Of a stretch of 33,100 nt of DNA, positions 1 through 9,368 are shown one piece after another (the stretch's first letter is position 1; every line of letters starts with the position of its first letter). A model generated the notes under the pieces. It saw only the letters and a program-made list of their open reading frames with translations. It was not told the origin of the DNA and made no database searches. The translations under genes and the position numbers were made by a program. Origin of the DNA: Propionivibrio sp. Its GTDB lineage: Bacteria; Pseudomonadota; Gammaproteobacteria; Burkholderiales; Rhodocyclaceae. Location of the stretch: assembly GCF_017995515.1 (NCBI RefSeq), contig NZ_JAGOIT010000022.1:6086-39185 (forward strand). Direction: 5' to 3'.

Positions 1-560
1 ATATCGTCGCGGCGTCGATCCTGCTTCTGCTGGCTTTGCCGGTCATGTTGGCAACGGCGGCCTTGATTGTTCTGGAGGATGGATTTCCGGTCTTCTACAG
101 GCAGGAACGCGTTGGCCTGAACGGTCGCTTGTTCAACGTCGTCAAGTTCCGCAGCATGCGCAAGGATGCCGAGAGCGACGGAAAGCCGCGCTGGGCGACG
201 GCAAACGATAACCGGACGACGCGCGTCGGCCGGGTCATTCGCAAGCTGCGTATCGATGAACTGCCGCAGTTGTTCAGCGTCCTGACGGGTGACATGAGTC
301 TGGTCGGGCCGCGTCCGGAACGCCCGTACTTCGTCGACCAACTGACCCGTGATATCCCGTTCTACGCCGTTCGCCACAGCGTGAAGCCCGGCGTCACTGG
401 GTGGGCGCAAGTCAGCTACCACTATGGCGCCTCGGTCGACGATTCGATCCAGAAGCTCCAGTACGATCTCTACTACGTCAAGAATCACACGCTGTTTCTC
501 GACATCGTGATCCTGTTCGAGACAGTCGGTGTCGTGCTCACGGGCAAAGGCGCGCAGTAG
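1..560 (+). CDS. Polyprenyl-phosphate sugar transferase, PEP-CTERM/EPS type (5' partial)
   Basis: This is the C-terminal part of a bacterial sugar transferase (WcaJ/EpsB-like; probably the PEP-CTERM-associated subfamily). Such enzymes move the first sugar-1-phosphate from a UDP-sugar onto undecaprenyl phosphate at the inner membrane. The frame is open to the window edge (first full codon at base 3), so the N-terminus is missing. Visible are a hydrophobic helix at the start (LLLLALPVM), then the family signatures FYRQERVG, VVKFRSMR, IDELPQL and SLVGPRP, and the late VKPGVTGWAQV block. It ends 74 bp before prsK on the same strand, the order expected for these loci. The family is clear; the exact sugar cannot be read from the sequence. 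Confidence 0.9.
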   Translation, partial: IVAASILLLLALPVMLATAALIVLEDGFPVFYRQERVGLNGRLFNVVKFRSMRKDAESDGKPRWATANDNRTTRVGRVIRKLRIDELPQLFSVLTGDMSLVGPRPERPYFVDQLTRDIPFYAVRHSVKPGVTGWAQVSYHYGASVDDSIQKLQYDLYYVKNHTLFLDIVILFETVGVVLTGKGAQ

Positions 561-601
561 CGATCGCCGTTATTCCGGGATGGCTCGTTGCGGGCGAGAC
601 G

Positions 602-607
602 TATAAT
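602..607 (+). promoter_or_regulatory. Possible -10 element upstream of prsK
   Basis: A perfect TATAAT lies 28 bases before the prsK start, in the only gap (561-634) between the sugar transferase and prsK. No good -35 box is seen 16-18 bases upstream (about 580-585 reads atggct), so an activator would be needed or the match is chance. Confidence 0.3.
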
Positions 608-634
608 CCCTTGCATTCTGCGGAGGTTTGACGT

Positions 635-2746
635 TTGGATGCGAGCAGCGAACTCATTTCTGTCTGGAGCTATGGTCTGGCGGGTTGCGTTTATGCGCTT
701 TTCGCAATCTATCTCGCATCGAACTGGCACGCCGATCTGCCCAATCGCTCGCTGCTTGTTGCCATCGTACTGTCGGCTGTCTGGGGACTGTCCGGTCTTG
801 GTTTTGCGCTGACCGAGGAACAGGTTTTCCTCGCCGGCAGCCTGTTCGCTGATCTTCTTCGTCACGCTGGCTGGTATTTCTTCCTGCTCGTGCTTCTGCG
901 TCCTGAAACGAAGGAACCAGGGCCCTTGCCGCTTCGTCTGCAGTCGCTGATCGGCATTGCAGCCGCGTTGTTCGTCGTCGGCGTGCTGGCGCAGTTGATG
1001 GTTCTTTCCGGCTTTTCGGCATTCGGCCCGCCTCAACGCCTCGTTCTGCTCGACTCGCTGGCGATGGCCGTCTTTTCGCTGGCGCTCGTCGAACAACTTT
1101 TCCGCGCTGCGTCTGTCGATCGCGTCTGGAGCATCAAGCCACTCTGTTTCGGACTCGGCGGGGCGGCGATGTTTGATCTGTACCTGTATTCGGATGCCCT
1201 GCTGTTCAATCGCGTCGACGTCGATGCGTTCAGCATCCGCGGTTTCGTGCATGCGTTGGTCGTGCCATTGGTGGCGATCTCGACGATTCGCAGCAGGGCC
1301 TGGAAAAACCGGGTCGTGTTGTCGCAGCGGGCAGCCTTGCAGTCAGTGACGCTGGTCGCGGTCGGCGTCTATCTTCTCTTTGTCGCCGCAGCGGGTTACT
1401 ACGTCCGCTACTTCGGCGGCGACTGGGGGCGTTCGTTCCAGCTGGCCTTGCTGTTCTCGGCCTTGCTGATCCTCGTCATCCTCAGTTTTTCCGGTTCGAT
1501 GCGCGCCAGGTTCCGGGTCCTGGTCGGAAAGCACTTCTTCAGCTACCGCTACGACTACCGCGAAGAGTGGTTGCGGTTTACAAACACGCTGTCCGCACAG
1601 GACGGCTTCTCGGCGATGGGCAAGCACGTGGTCAAGGGATTGGCCGAGATGGTGGAGAGTCCCGCCGGGATGCTCTGGGTGAAGGATCCGTCCGGTCGTT
1701 TTTACGCGCAGTCCGCCTGCTGGAACATGCCGGTGACGTCGGTGACCGAAGATGCCGAAAGCGAACTCTGCAAGTTCCTGCTCGAGAGTGGCTGGGTGAT
1801 CAATCTTGAGGAGTATCGCTCGCTGCCGCGACGTTATGAGCAACTGGACCTTCCGGAATGGCTGACCAGTCTGCCCAACGCCTGGCTCGTCGTTCCGCTC
1901 GCATCGGGCAATGCAATGACGGGTTTCGTCGTTCTGGCGACGGCGCGGACGCGGATCGACGTGAATTGGGAAATCAACGATCTGCTGAAAACGGCAGGCC
2001 GCCAGGCGGGTGCATTTCTCGGGCAATTGCAGGCGACGGAGGCGCTGTTGGAAGTACGGAAGTTTGATGCTTTCAATCGGATGTCGGCGTTTGTCGTACA
2101 TGATCTGAAAAATATCGTTGCCCAGTTATCCCTGATGCTTAAGAATGCCGAACGTCATCGGGATAATCCGGAGTTTCAGCAGGACATGCTGATGACGGTC
2201 GAGCATTCGGTCGAGCGCATGCGCAAGCTGATGATGCAGCTGCGCGAAGGCGCGACGCCCGTGGATAGCCCGCGTGGCATCGATCTGGCTGATCTGGTGA
2301 GGCGGATCCAGACAGCCAGGATCGCGCAAGGTCGGGAGGTGCTGCTGGATACAGTCGAGCGGGTCGTCGCCAAGGGGCACGAGGATCGGGTCGAGCGCGT
2401 TGTCGGGCATGTTGTCCAGAACGCCCTGGATGCGACCGAGAATGGCGGTGATGTCACGATCAGCCTTACGCGCCAGGGACGGTATGCGCTCGTCAAGGTC
2501 GATGACACGGGACACGGGATGTCTCCGGAATTTTTGCGCGAGCGCCTGTTCAAACCGTTCCAGACGACCAAAGCCGCGGGAATGGGAATCGGCGCGTACG
2601 AGAGTTTCCAGTACGTGAACGAGCTGGGTGGGCGAATCTCGGTGGAAAGCGCGGTTGATGTCGGTACGCAGGTGAGCCTGCTGTTGCCTCTTTTTGAGAT
2701 GGATGAAGAGATGGAATCACGGATGGTCGAAGGGAGAGACCAATGA
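635..2746 (+). CDS. prsK: PEP-CTERM system sensor histidine kinase PrsK
   Basis: This is a membrane-bound histidine kinase that pairs with PrsR to control exopolysaccharide/PEP-CTERM genes. The TTG start is chosen because GGAGG (622-626) sits 8 bases upstream and no better in-frame start exists. Residues 1 to about 290 form many hydrophobic helices. A GAF-like segment follows (about 310-470), then a kinase core with the H-box HDLKN (phospho-acceptor H489), the N-box VVQNALDA (about 590-600) and G-boxes DDTGHGM and MGIGAY. The 703-aa length and layout match the PrsK family. The stop overlaps the prsR start as ATGA, so the two are translationally coupled. The signal it senses is unknown. Confidence 0.9.
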   Translation: MDASSELISVWSYGLAGCVYALFAIYLASNWHADLPNRSLLVAIVLSAVWGLSGLGFALTEEQVFLAGSLFADLLRHAGWYFFLLVLLRPETKEPGPLPLRLQSLIGIAAALFVVGVLAQLMVLSGFSAFGPPQRLVLLDSLAMAVFSLALVEQLFRAASVDRVWSIKPLCFGLGGAAMFDLYLYSDALLFNRVDVDAFSIRGFVHALVVPLVAISTIRSRAWKNRVVLSQRAALQSVTLVAVGVYLLFVAAAGYYVRYFGGDWGRSFQLALLFSALLILVILSFSGSMRARFRVLVGKHFFSYRYDYREEWLRFTNTLSAQDGFSAMGKHVVKGLAEMVESPAGMLWVKDPSGRFYAQSACWNMPVTSVTEDAESELCKFLLESGWVINLEEYRSLPRRYEQLDLPEWLTSLPNAWLVVPLASGNAMTGFVVLATARTRIDVNWEINDLLKTAGRQAGAFLGQLQATEALLEVRKFDAFNRMSAFVVHDLKNIVAQLSLMLKNAERHRDNPEFQQDMLMTVEHSVERMRKLMMQLREGATPVDSPRGIDLADLVRRIQTARIAQGREVLLDTVERVVAKGHEDRVERVVGHVVQNALDATENGGDVTISLTRQGRYALVKVDDTGHGMSPEFLRERLFKPFQTTKAAGMGIGAYESFQYVNELGGRISVESAVDVGTQVSLLLPLFEMDEEMESRMVEGRDQ

Positions 2747-4101
2747 GCGCCGAAAAACTGCGTCCCTTGTTGATTGTCGAGGATGACCCGGCGCTGCAGA
2801 AGCAGCTTCGCTGGGCATTCGACAACTACGAGACGCTGACGGCCGGCGATCGCGAGAGCGCGCTTGCCCTCGTTCGCCGGCACCAGCCGCCGGTGGTGAC
2901 GATGGATCTCGGCCTGCCACCCGATCCCGATTCGGTTTCCGAGGGCTTCAAGCTGCTCGAGCAGATCCTGGCCATCGCACCGCAGACGAAGGTGATCGTG
3001 CTCACCGGGCAGAACGACCGGTCCAATGCCTTGCGCGCTGTAGGTCTCGGTGCGTACGACTTCTTTGCCAAGCCTTTTGAGGTCGACATGCTCGGGCTGA
3101 CGATCGAGCGGGCGTATCGTCTCTACGACCTGCAGCAGGAGAACAACCGCCTGCAGCTGATGCACCAGCCCGACGTACTCGCCGGCCTGATCACGCGCGA
3201 TCCCGAAGTCCTGCGCGTGTGCCGAACGGTCGAAAAGGTGGCGGCCAGTGACGCTACGGTGCTCGTCCTGGGTGAAAGCGGTACCGGCAAGGAGCTGATC
3301 GCGCGTGGGGTGCACGCTGCGTCGCCGCGCAGCAAAGAGCGATTCGTCGCCATCAATTGCGCGGCGATTCCCGACAATCTTCTTGAGAGCGAACTCTTTG
3401 GCTACGAGAAGGGAGCTTTTACCGGCGCGGTCAAGACGACGCCGGGAAAGATCGAGACGGCGCATCGCGGGACGTTGATGCTCGACGAAATCGGCGATTT
3501 GCCCCATTCCCTGCAGGCCAAACTTTTGCGCTTCCTGCAGGAGCGGGTGATCGAGCGGATCGGAGGCCGGCAGGAAATTCCGGTCGATGTGCGCATCGTC
3601 TGCGCTACGCACCAGGATCTGAAGGTGTTGATCAAGGAAGGACGTTTCCGCGAAGACCTCTACTATCGCCTGGCCGAGATCGTCGTGAGCATCCCGCCGC
3701 TGCGCGACCGCAAGGGCGACGCGGCATTGCTGGCACACGCGTTTGTGCGCCGTTTTGCAGCGGAACAGAATCGGGGCGCGATGACGCTGCGCGAAGACGC
3801 CCTGCGGGCGATCGAAGCGCACGGCTGGCCCGGAAACGTGCGTGAACTGGAGAACTGCATCAAGCGCGCGGTAATCATGGCCGACGGCAATCAGATAACA
3901 CTCGACGACGTCGGCCTGAACGAGGTTCAGGAAGATCAGGAAATTTGTCTTGATCTGCGTCTTGTTCGCGAGCAAGCCGAGAAAGGCGTGATCATTGCGG
4001 CGCTGGCGAGGTCGGACGGGAATGTACTCAAGGCGGCGGAAATGCTGGGAGTGAGCCGGCCGACGCTCTACGATCTGATGCACCGCTATGGTCTAAAGTG
4101 A
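2743..4101 (+). CDS. prsR: Sigma-54-dependent response regulator PrsR
   Basis: This is an NtrC-type activator and partner of PrsK. It has a receiver domain (residues about 1-125, phospho-acceptor D55 in VTMDLGLP), an AAA+ domain with Walker A GESGTGKE (177-184) and the intact sigma-54 contact loop GAFTGA (224-229), and a C-terminal Fis-type helix-turn-helix (NVLKAAEMLGVSRPTLYDLM). The intact GAFTGA loop means it should drive RNA polymerase carrying sigma-54. A near-consensus sigma-54 promoter at 11186-11201 in this window is a candidate target. The 452-aa length is normal for the family. The start is fixed by the ATGA overlap with prsK. Confidence 0.95.
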   Translation: MSAEKLRPLLIVEDDPALQKQLRWAFDNYETLTAGDRESALALVRRHQPPVVTMDLGLPPDPDSVSEGFKLLEQILAIAPQTKVIVLTGQNDRSNALRAVGLGAYDFFAKPFEVDMLGLTIERAYRLYDLQQENNRLQLMHQPDVLAGLITRDPEVLRVCRTVEKVAASDATVLVLGESGTGKELIARGVHAASPRSKERFVAINCAAIPDNLLESELFGYEKGAFTGAVKTTPGKIETAHRGTLMLDEIGDLPHSLQAKLLRFLQERVIERIGGRQEIPVDVRIVCATHQDLKVLIKEGRFREDLYYRLAEIVVSIPPLRDRKGDAALLAHAFVRRFAAEQNRGAMTLREDALRAIEAHGWPGNVRELENCIKRAVIMADGNQITLDDVGLNEVQEDQEICLDLRLVREQAEKGVIIAALARSDGNVLKAAEMLGVSRPTLYDLMHRYGLK

Positions 4102-4137
4102 TTCAAGGAAAGTTCTTCGAATCAAGGAAGTTCAACC

Positions 4138-4158
4138 ATGTTGACGGGATCTATATGA
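4138..4158 (+). other. Possible six-codon leader ORF coupled to prsT
   Basis: The strongest ribosome site in the prsR-prsT junction, AAGGAAG at 4124-4130, is spaced 7 bases from an ATG at 4138. That ATG opens a six-codon ORF (MLTGSI) whose TGA overlaps the prsT ATG as ATGA at 4155-4158. The site thus serves prsT directly with long spacing (24 bases) or through translational coupling. Confidence 0.35.
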
Positions 4159-6929
4159 CGACTAGTAAATCGATTGGAAAAGCGGCGTTTTCAACGCTCG
4201 TGGCCGCGCTGATTCTCACCGCTTGCGGCGGCGAGAAGCCCGAAACCATGCTTGTCTCGGCCAAGGAGTATCTGGCGAAGAGCGATACCAAGGCGGCCGA
4301 GATTCAGCTCAAGAACGCGCTGCAGGGTGATCCCAACCTTGCCGAAGCGCGTTTCCTCCTGGGTAGGACGATGCTGGAGAGCGGCAATCCGACGGCGGCC
4401 GAAGTCGAGTTGCGCAAAGCGGCCGATTTGAAGTACCCGGCGGAACAGCTGGTTCCGTTGATGGCGCGAACGCTATTGATGCTCGGCCAGGCGCAGAAGA
4501 TCACCGATGAGCTGGCGAAAACCGAACTGACGACGCCTGAAGGCAAAGCGGATCTGCAGGCAAGTGTAGGCCAGGCCTATTTGATGGCAGGAAAGATCGA
4601 TGCGGCGCAGGCGGCCTTTGATGCCTCGATTGCCGCTCTTCCCGGATATGGCCAGGCGTTGATCGGGCTTGCAAGAATCAAGGCCGGCAAGCGGGACTTC
4701 GCGGGCGCGTTGGCCTTGCTCGACTCGAGCCTGGAGAAGGACCAGAAGCTTTACGAGGCGTTGCAGCTCAAGGGCGTCATCCTCGCGGCGCAAGGCGATG
4801 CGGATTCGGCGGCCGAGTCTTTCCGCAAGGTGCTTGAAATCAAGCCGGACTACCTGCCCGCGCATTCGGCACTGATCGGGCGGGCGCTCGAAGCGGGCGA
4901 TCTCGACGACGCAGGCAAACTGCTGGAGGCCATGAAAAAGGTGGCGCCGGCGCATCCGCAGACGACTTTCCTGCAGGCACAGCTGCTTTACCGGCAGAAG
5001 AACTTCAAGGCGGCGCAGGAGAGCATCCAGCAACACCTGAAGTTCATCCCGGACAGCGCCTTGGGTCTCCAGCTAGCAGGGGCGATCGATTACGAGTTGA
5101 AATCGTACTCGACGGCCGAGTCGAATCTTCTCAAGGCACTGCCAAAGACGCCCGATCTTGGCATGGCGCGACGGGTCCTGATTGCAACCTATCTGCGCAG
5201 TGCGCAACCGGCCAAGGCGTTGTCGACGCTGCAGCCGGTGCTCGACAAGATCGAGCAGGACTCCAACATGCTGGCGTTGGCCGGCGAAGTGTTCATACAG
5301 AACGGGGATGCGGAGAAAGCGGGCGACTATTTCGCCAAGGCGGCGGCACTCGATCCCGAGAACAAGGCGAAACAGACCTCAGTTGCGCTTTCGCACCTGG
5401 CTCGCGGCGATACCGAAACGGCTTATCGCGAGCTTGAACAGATTGCATCCGTCGATACTGGCGTCCGAGCCGATATGGCCCTGATTTCGTCACGGTTGAG
5501 GCAACGCCAGTTTGATCTGGCGCTAAAGTCGATCGATGCGCTGGCCAAGAAGCAGCCGGACAGCCCGCTCGTCGATCAACTGCGTGGCACGGCAACGCTG
5601 GGCAAGGGCGATCTGGCCGGTGCGCGCAAGAACTTTGAACAGGCCTTGAGCAAGAATCCGACCTACTTCCCGGCGGCAGCCAGTCTGGCCAATCTCGATT
5701 TGTCGGAAAAGAAGCCGGCCGAGGCGAAGAAGCGCTTCGAGGACGTTCTTGGCAAGGATAAGGACAACATGCAAGCCATGCTCGCGCTGGCCGAGCTGCA
5801 GGCCAAGACCGGCGGCAAGCCGGAAGAGGTGGTGGCGCTGATCGGCAAGGCAATCGCTGCGCATCCGACGGAGGCCACGCCGCGCCTGGCGCTCATCGGC
5901 CTCTACCTCGGGGCCAAGGACAACAAGAAAGCGGTCGCTGCGGCGCAGGATGCGCTTGCCGTGCTGCCAGAGCGCGCAGAGATCCTCGATGCGGCCGGCC
6001 GGGCACAGCAGGCGGCCGAAGACTTCAATCAGGCGCTGGCCACTTACGGGAAACTGGCGAATCTCAAGCCAGACTCGCCGCAACCGCATCTGCGCATGGC
6101 CGAGATTCATCTCGCGGCGAAGAACAAGGAGGCTTCGATGCAAAGCCTGCGCAAGGCGCTCGCGGTCAAGTCCGACTCGCTGGAAGCGCAGCGCGGCATC
6201 ATGATGCTCGAGCTTGACGCGGGCCGCACGGCCGAAGCGTTGCGCGTGGCCAAGGAGGTGCAGAAGCAGCGCCCCAAGGAAGCCGTGGGCTATGTGCTGG
6301 AAGGCGATGCGCATGTCTTGAAGAAGTCATGGAATGACGCCGCTGAGGTATACCGCGCTGGGATCAAACAAACCGGCGCTACGGAACTGGCGGTGAAGCT
6401 GCACGCGGTGTTGCTGGTGGACGGGAAGAAAGCGGAAGCCGACAAGTTCGCCGAAAGCTGGATCAAGGATCACGCCAAGGACATGCAGTTCCGCCTCTAT
6501 CTGGCTGAATCGGCGAACAACCGCAAGGACTACGCGGCGGCAAGCAAGTATTACCGCACGTTGGTGGATGCTCAGCCCAACAATGCGGCGATGCTTAACA
6601 ACCTGGCGTGGAGTCTTGATCAGAGCAAGGATCCAAAGGCGATCGAGTACGCGGAAAGAGCATACAAGCTGGCGCCAGAACAACCGGCCGTGATGGATAC
6701 GCTGGGTGTGATGCTGGTCGAAAAAGGCGACGGCGCACGCGGGCTCGAATTGCTGAAGAAGGCAAGCAGCAAAGCACCGCAGAACGGAATGATCCGCCTC
6801 AACCTGGCCAAGGCACTGGTTAAGACAGGTAACAAGGACGAAGCGAGGAAGGAGCTGGACGAGCTGACGAAGCTTGGGGAGAAGTTCCCGGCGCAGGCCG
6901 AGGTCGAAAAACTGCGGCAAAGCCTGTAG
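4155..6929 (+). CDS. prsT: PEP-CTERM/EPS system TPR-repeat lipoprotein PrsT
   Basis: This large lipoprotein is built almost wholly of tetratricopeptide repeats and probably acts as a periplasmic scaffold for polysaccharide assembly or export. The ATG at 4155 is preferred because it gives a clean signal peptide with lipobox LTAC (lipidated C24); the frame is open back to a GTG at 4098, but that start would put 19 polar residues before the signal. Length from 4155 is 924 aa. TPR-like units (for example LKGVILAAQGDADSAAESF and LNNLAWSLDQSKDPKAIEY) run from about residue 30 to the end. It lies directly after prsKR, as in known prs loci, and is probably co-transcribed with them. Confidence 0.9.
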   Translation: MTTSKSIGKAAFSTLVAALILTACGGEKPETMLVSAKEYLAKSDTKAAEIQLKNALQGDPNLAEARFLLGRTMLESGNPTAAEVELRKAADLKYPAEQLVPLMARTLLMLGQAQKITDELAKTELTTPEGKADLQASVGQAYLMAGKIDAAQAAFDASIAALPGYGQALIGLARIKAGKRDFAGALALLDSSLEKDQKLYEALQLKGVILAAQGDADSAAESFRKVLEIKPDYLPAHSALIGRALEAGDLDDAGKLLEAMKKVAPAHPQTTFLQAQLLYRQKNFKAAQESIQQHLKFIPDSALGLQLAGAIDYELKSYSTAESNLLKALPKTPDLGMARRVLIATYLRSAQPAKALSTLQPVLDKIEQDSNMLALAGEVFIQNGDAEKAGDYFAKAAALDPENKAKQTSVALSHLARGDTETAYRELEQIASVDTGVRADMALISSRLRQRQFDLALKSIDALAKKQPDSPLVDQLRGTATLGKGDLAGARKNFEQALSKNPTYFPAAASLANLDLSEKKPAEAKKRFEDVLGKDKDNMQAMLALAELQAKTGGKPEEVVALIGKAIAAHPTEATPRLALIGLYLGAKDNKKAVAAAQDALAVLPERAEILDAAGRAQQAAEDFNQALATYGKLANLKPDSPQPHLRMAEIHLAAKNKEASMQSLRKALAVKSDSLEAQRGIMMLELDAGRTAEALRVAKEVQKQRPKEAVGYVLEGDAHVLKKSWNDAAEVYRAGIKQTGATELAVKLHAVLLVDGKKAEADKFAESWIKDHAKDMQFRLYLAESANNRKDYAAASKYYRTLVDAQPNNAAMLNNLAWSLDQSKDPKAIEYAERAYKLAPEQPAVMDTLGVMLVEKGDGARGLELLKKASSKAPQNGMIRLNLAKALVKTGNKDEARKELDELTKLGEKFPAQAEVEKLRQSL

Positions 6930-6987
6930 GCGAAGCGGGTTTGATACATGCGGCTTTCAGACGGTAATCGTGACAATTCATCGCGTC

Positions 6988-7015
6988 TTGGCTGCGTCAA
7001 AGGCTTTTGGATAAT
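6988..7015 (+). promoter_or_regulatory. Possible sigma-70 promoter for the tviB-like gene
   Basis: TTGGCT (6988-6993), a 16-bp spacer and GATAAT (7010-7015) lie in the 107-bp gap after prsT, 22 bases before the ATG at 7037. The match is 4/6 and 5/6 to the consensus. No terminator is visible after prsT, so readthrough is also possible. Confidence 0.4.
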
Positions 7016-7036
7016 TTGAGTTTTGGGGAGTCATCG

Positions 7037-8317
7037 ATGAGTGTTGTTGCAGTTGTCGGCTTGGGCTACGTGGGGCTGCCGTTGGCGGTTGAGTTCGGAA
7101 AAAAAGGCCGAACGATCGGCTTTGATCTGTCGGCGCGCAAGGTCGCAGCCTACAAGGATGGCATCGATCCAACCGGCGAAGTGAGCACCGAGGATCTCAA
7201 GGCGGCGCGATACCTGGAAATGACGACCGATGCGAGCGCCTTGGCCGAAGCAGACTTCATCATCGTCGCCGTGCCGACCCCCGTCGATGACGCGCATCAG
7301 CCGGATTTCCGACCACTCGTCGGTTCGTCGGAATCCGTCGGGAAGAACCTGAAACGCGGCGCAACGGTCGTTTTCGAATCGACGGTCTATCCGGGAGCGA
7401 CGGAAGAGGTCTGCATCCCGATCATCGAAAAGCACTCAGGCCTCAAGTGGAAGAAGGACTTCTTCGTCGGCTATTCGCCGGAGCGTATCAATCCGGGCGA
7501 CAAGGAGCGAACCTTGACCAAGATCGTCAAGGTGGTTTCCGGCGACTCGCCCGAGACGCTCGAGCGGGTCAAGGAAGTCTATGGACGCGTCATCAGCGCC
7601 GGTGTCTATCCCGCGTCGAGCATCAAGGTGGCGGAAGCGGCCAAGGTCATCGAGAACACGCAGCGCGACTTGAACATCGCGCTGATGAACGAACTGGCGA
7701 TCATCTTCGATCGGATTGGCATCGATACGCTGGAAGTGCTCAAGGCCGCTGGCAGTAAATGGAACTTCCTTCCGTTCCGCCCGGGGCTCGTTGGCGGGCA
7801 CTGCATCGGGGTCGATCCGTACTATCTGACCTACAAGGCCGAAAAAGTGGGCTACCACCCGGAGGTCATCCTGGCAGGCCGACGTATCAATGACGGCATG
7901 GGGAAATTCATCGCCGAGCAGACGGTCAAGAACCTCATTCGCAATGGCTGGATGGTCAAGGATGCGCCAATCATCGTGCTCGGACTGACCTTCAAGGAGG
8001 ATTGCCCGGACCTGCGCAATTCGCGCGTGATCGATGTCGTGCGCGAACTGCAATCGTACGGTGCCAACGTCATCGTCCACGAGCCGGTGGCGGATGCGGC
8101 AGAGGCGCAGCACGAGTATGGCGTTTCGCTCACCGCTTGGGACGATCTACCGCAAGCCGCAGCGATCGTTGCCGCCGTCGCGCACCAGGAGTTCAGGAAT
8201 CGACCGCTCTCCGACTATGTCGCGAAGCTGCAAGAACGGGGCGTGCTGACCGACGTCAAGAGCATGTTTGACGAGGCTCAGTTGGCCGCTCAGGGAGTCA
8301 CCGTGTGGCGTCTGTAA
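7037..8317 (+). CDS. Nucleotide-sugar 6-dehydrogenase, TviB/WbpA-like
   Basis: This is an NAD-dependent enzyme of the UDP-glucose/GDP-mannose dehydrogenase family, closest by eye to Vi-antigen TviB, which oxidises UDP-GlcNAc to UDP-GlcNAcA. The N-terminal Rossmann motif is [10 protein letters not shown] (residues about 8-17). The catalytic region is [21 protein letters not shown] with the nucleophile C256. The C-terminal UDP-sugar domain includes [15 protein letters not shown]. The start at 7037 follows GGGGAG (7025-7030) with 6-base spacing; an upstream in-frame TTG at 7007 lacks this support. The gene overlaps the epimerase gene by 13 bases, which suggests one pathway making an acidic amino-sugar precursor. 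Confidence 0.88.
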   Translation: MSVVAVVGLGYVGLPLAVEFGKKGRTIGFDLSARKVAAYKDGIDPTGEVSTEDLKAARYLEMTTDASALAEADFIIVAVPTPVDDAHQPDFRPLVGSSESVGKNLKRGATVVFESTVYPGATEEVCIPIIEKHSGLKWKKDFFVGYSPERINPGDKERTLTKIVKVVSGDSPETLERVKEVYGRVISAGVYPASSIKVAEAAKVIENTQRDLNIALMNELAIIFDRIGIDTLEVLKAAGSKWNFLPFRPGLVGGHCIGVDPYYLTYKAEKVGYHPEVILAGRRINDGMGKFIAEQTVKNLIRNGWMVKDAPIIVLGLTFKEDCPDLRNSRVIDVVRELQSYGANVIVHEPVADAAEAQHEYGVSLTAWDDLPQAAAIVAAVAHQEFRNRPLSDYVAKLQERGVLTDVKSMFDEAQLAAQGVTVWRL

Positions 8318-9366
8318 ATCCGCTTTACGAAGCGCTCAAGGAGCGCTTGCAGTCCGAACCGGCGCGCTGGCTGGTGACCGGTTGCGCCGGTTTCATCGGT
8401 TCGCATCTGGTCGAGACCTTGCTCAAATTGAACCAGGTCGTTGTCGGGCTGGACAACTTCTCGACCGGGCATCAGCGGAATCTGGATGAAGTGAAAACCA
8501 CCGTTTCTCCCGAACAGTGGCGGCGCTTCAGGTTTGTCGAAGCCGATATTCGTGATCCGGCTGTTTGCAATGAGGCGTGTCGGGAAATCGACTACGTCCT
8601 GCATCAAGCCGCTTTGGGTTCGGTTCCCCGCTCGCTGGCTGACCCCCTGGCGACGAATGCTGCGAATATCGACGGCTTTCTGAACATGCTGGTGGCGGCG
8701 CGTGACGCCAAGGTCCGGCGCTTTGTCTACGCCGCTTCGAGCTCCACTTATGGCGACCATCCGGACCTGCCGAAAGTCGAGGAAAAGATCGGTCGTCCGC
8801 TGTCGCCGTATGCCGTAACGAAGCTGGTGAACGAGCTTTACGCCGAGGTGTTCGCGCGTTGCTACGGCTTCGCGCCAATCGGCTTGCGCTACTTCAACGT
8901 GTTTGGTCCGCGACAGGATCCACAGGGCGCCTACGCCGCGGTCATCCCCTTGTGGACGAAATCGATGCTCCTCGGCGAGGAGGTGCTGATCAACGGCGAC
9001 GGCGAAACGAGCCGCGACTTCTGTTTTGTCGCCAATGCCGTTCAGGCGAATCTCCTCGCGGCGACGACCGATAATGCCGAGGCGGTCAATCAGGTATACA
9101 ACGTGGCGGTGGATGGGCGTACGTCGTTGAACCGCCTGTTCGAGTTGCTGCGCGATGCGCTCGCCGGGGAAGATCCGGCGATCGCATCGATGTCGCCGAA
9201 GCACAGGGATTTCCGCCCCGGTGACGTCCGGCATTCGCAAGCCGACGTTTCAAAAGCCAGAAATCTTCTTGGTTACGCGCCGACTCATCGGATCGAACAG
9301 GGTATCCAGGCGGCGATGCCTTGGTACGTCAGCTATTTCACCGGCGTGGGCTCGGGAGGCAGTTGA
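8305..9366 (+). CDS. UDP-GlcNAc(A) C4-epimerase, TviC/WbpP-like
   Basis: This extended short-chain dehydrogenase epimerises C4 of UDP-GlcNAc or UDP-GlcNAcA. An N-terminal extension precedes the Rossmann motif GCAGFIGSH (residues about 28-36), as in WbpP and TviC. The active site shows ASSSTYGD and the Tyr-Lys pair in SPYAVTK. The GTG start lies inside the end of the dehydrogenase gene, 7 bases after GGGAG (8293-8297). The 353-aa length is normal. With the preceding gene it would give UDP-GalNAcA-type sugar for an acidic polymer. Which of the two substrates comes first is not decided by the sequence. Confidence 0.88.
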   Translation: MASVNPLYEALKERLQSEPARWLVTGCAGFIGSHLVETLLKLNQVVVGLDNFSTGHQRNLDEVKTTVSPEQWRRFRFVEADIRDPAVCNEACREIDYVLHQAALGSVPRSLADPLATNAANIDGFLNMLVAARDAKVRRFVYAASSSTYGDHPDLPKVEEKIGRPLSPYAVTKLVNELYAEVFARCYGFAPIGLRYFNVFGPRQDPQGAYAAVIPLWTKSMLLGEEVLINGDGETSRDFCFVANAVQANLLAATTDNAEAVNQVYNVAVDGRTSLNRLFELLRDALAGEDPAIASMSPKHRDFRPGDVRHSQADVSKARNLLGYAPTHRIEQGIQAAMPWYVSYFTGVGSGGS

Positions 9367-9368
9367 CC

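Noticed and set aside
581-592. TGGC...TTGC before prsK as a sigma-54 promoter.
   Set aside because: The spacing between GG and GC is too short (about 7 instead of 12).
2176-4083. A 635-codon open frame on the minus strand opposite prsR and the end of prsK.
   Set aside because: The plus strand encodes the clear PrsK kinase core and PrsR. The minus frame gives low-complexity His/Arg/Gln-rich protein without motifs, as expected from a GC-rich shadow.
4098-4154. GTG at 4098 as the prsT start.
   Set aside because: It overlaps the prsR stop but would add 19 polar residues ahead of a proper lipoprotein signal; the ATG at 4155 fits better.
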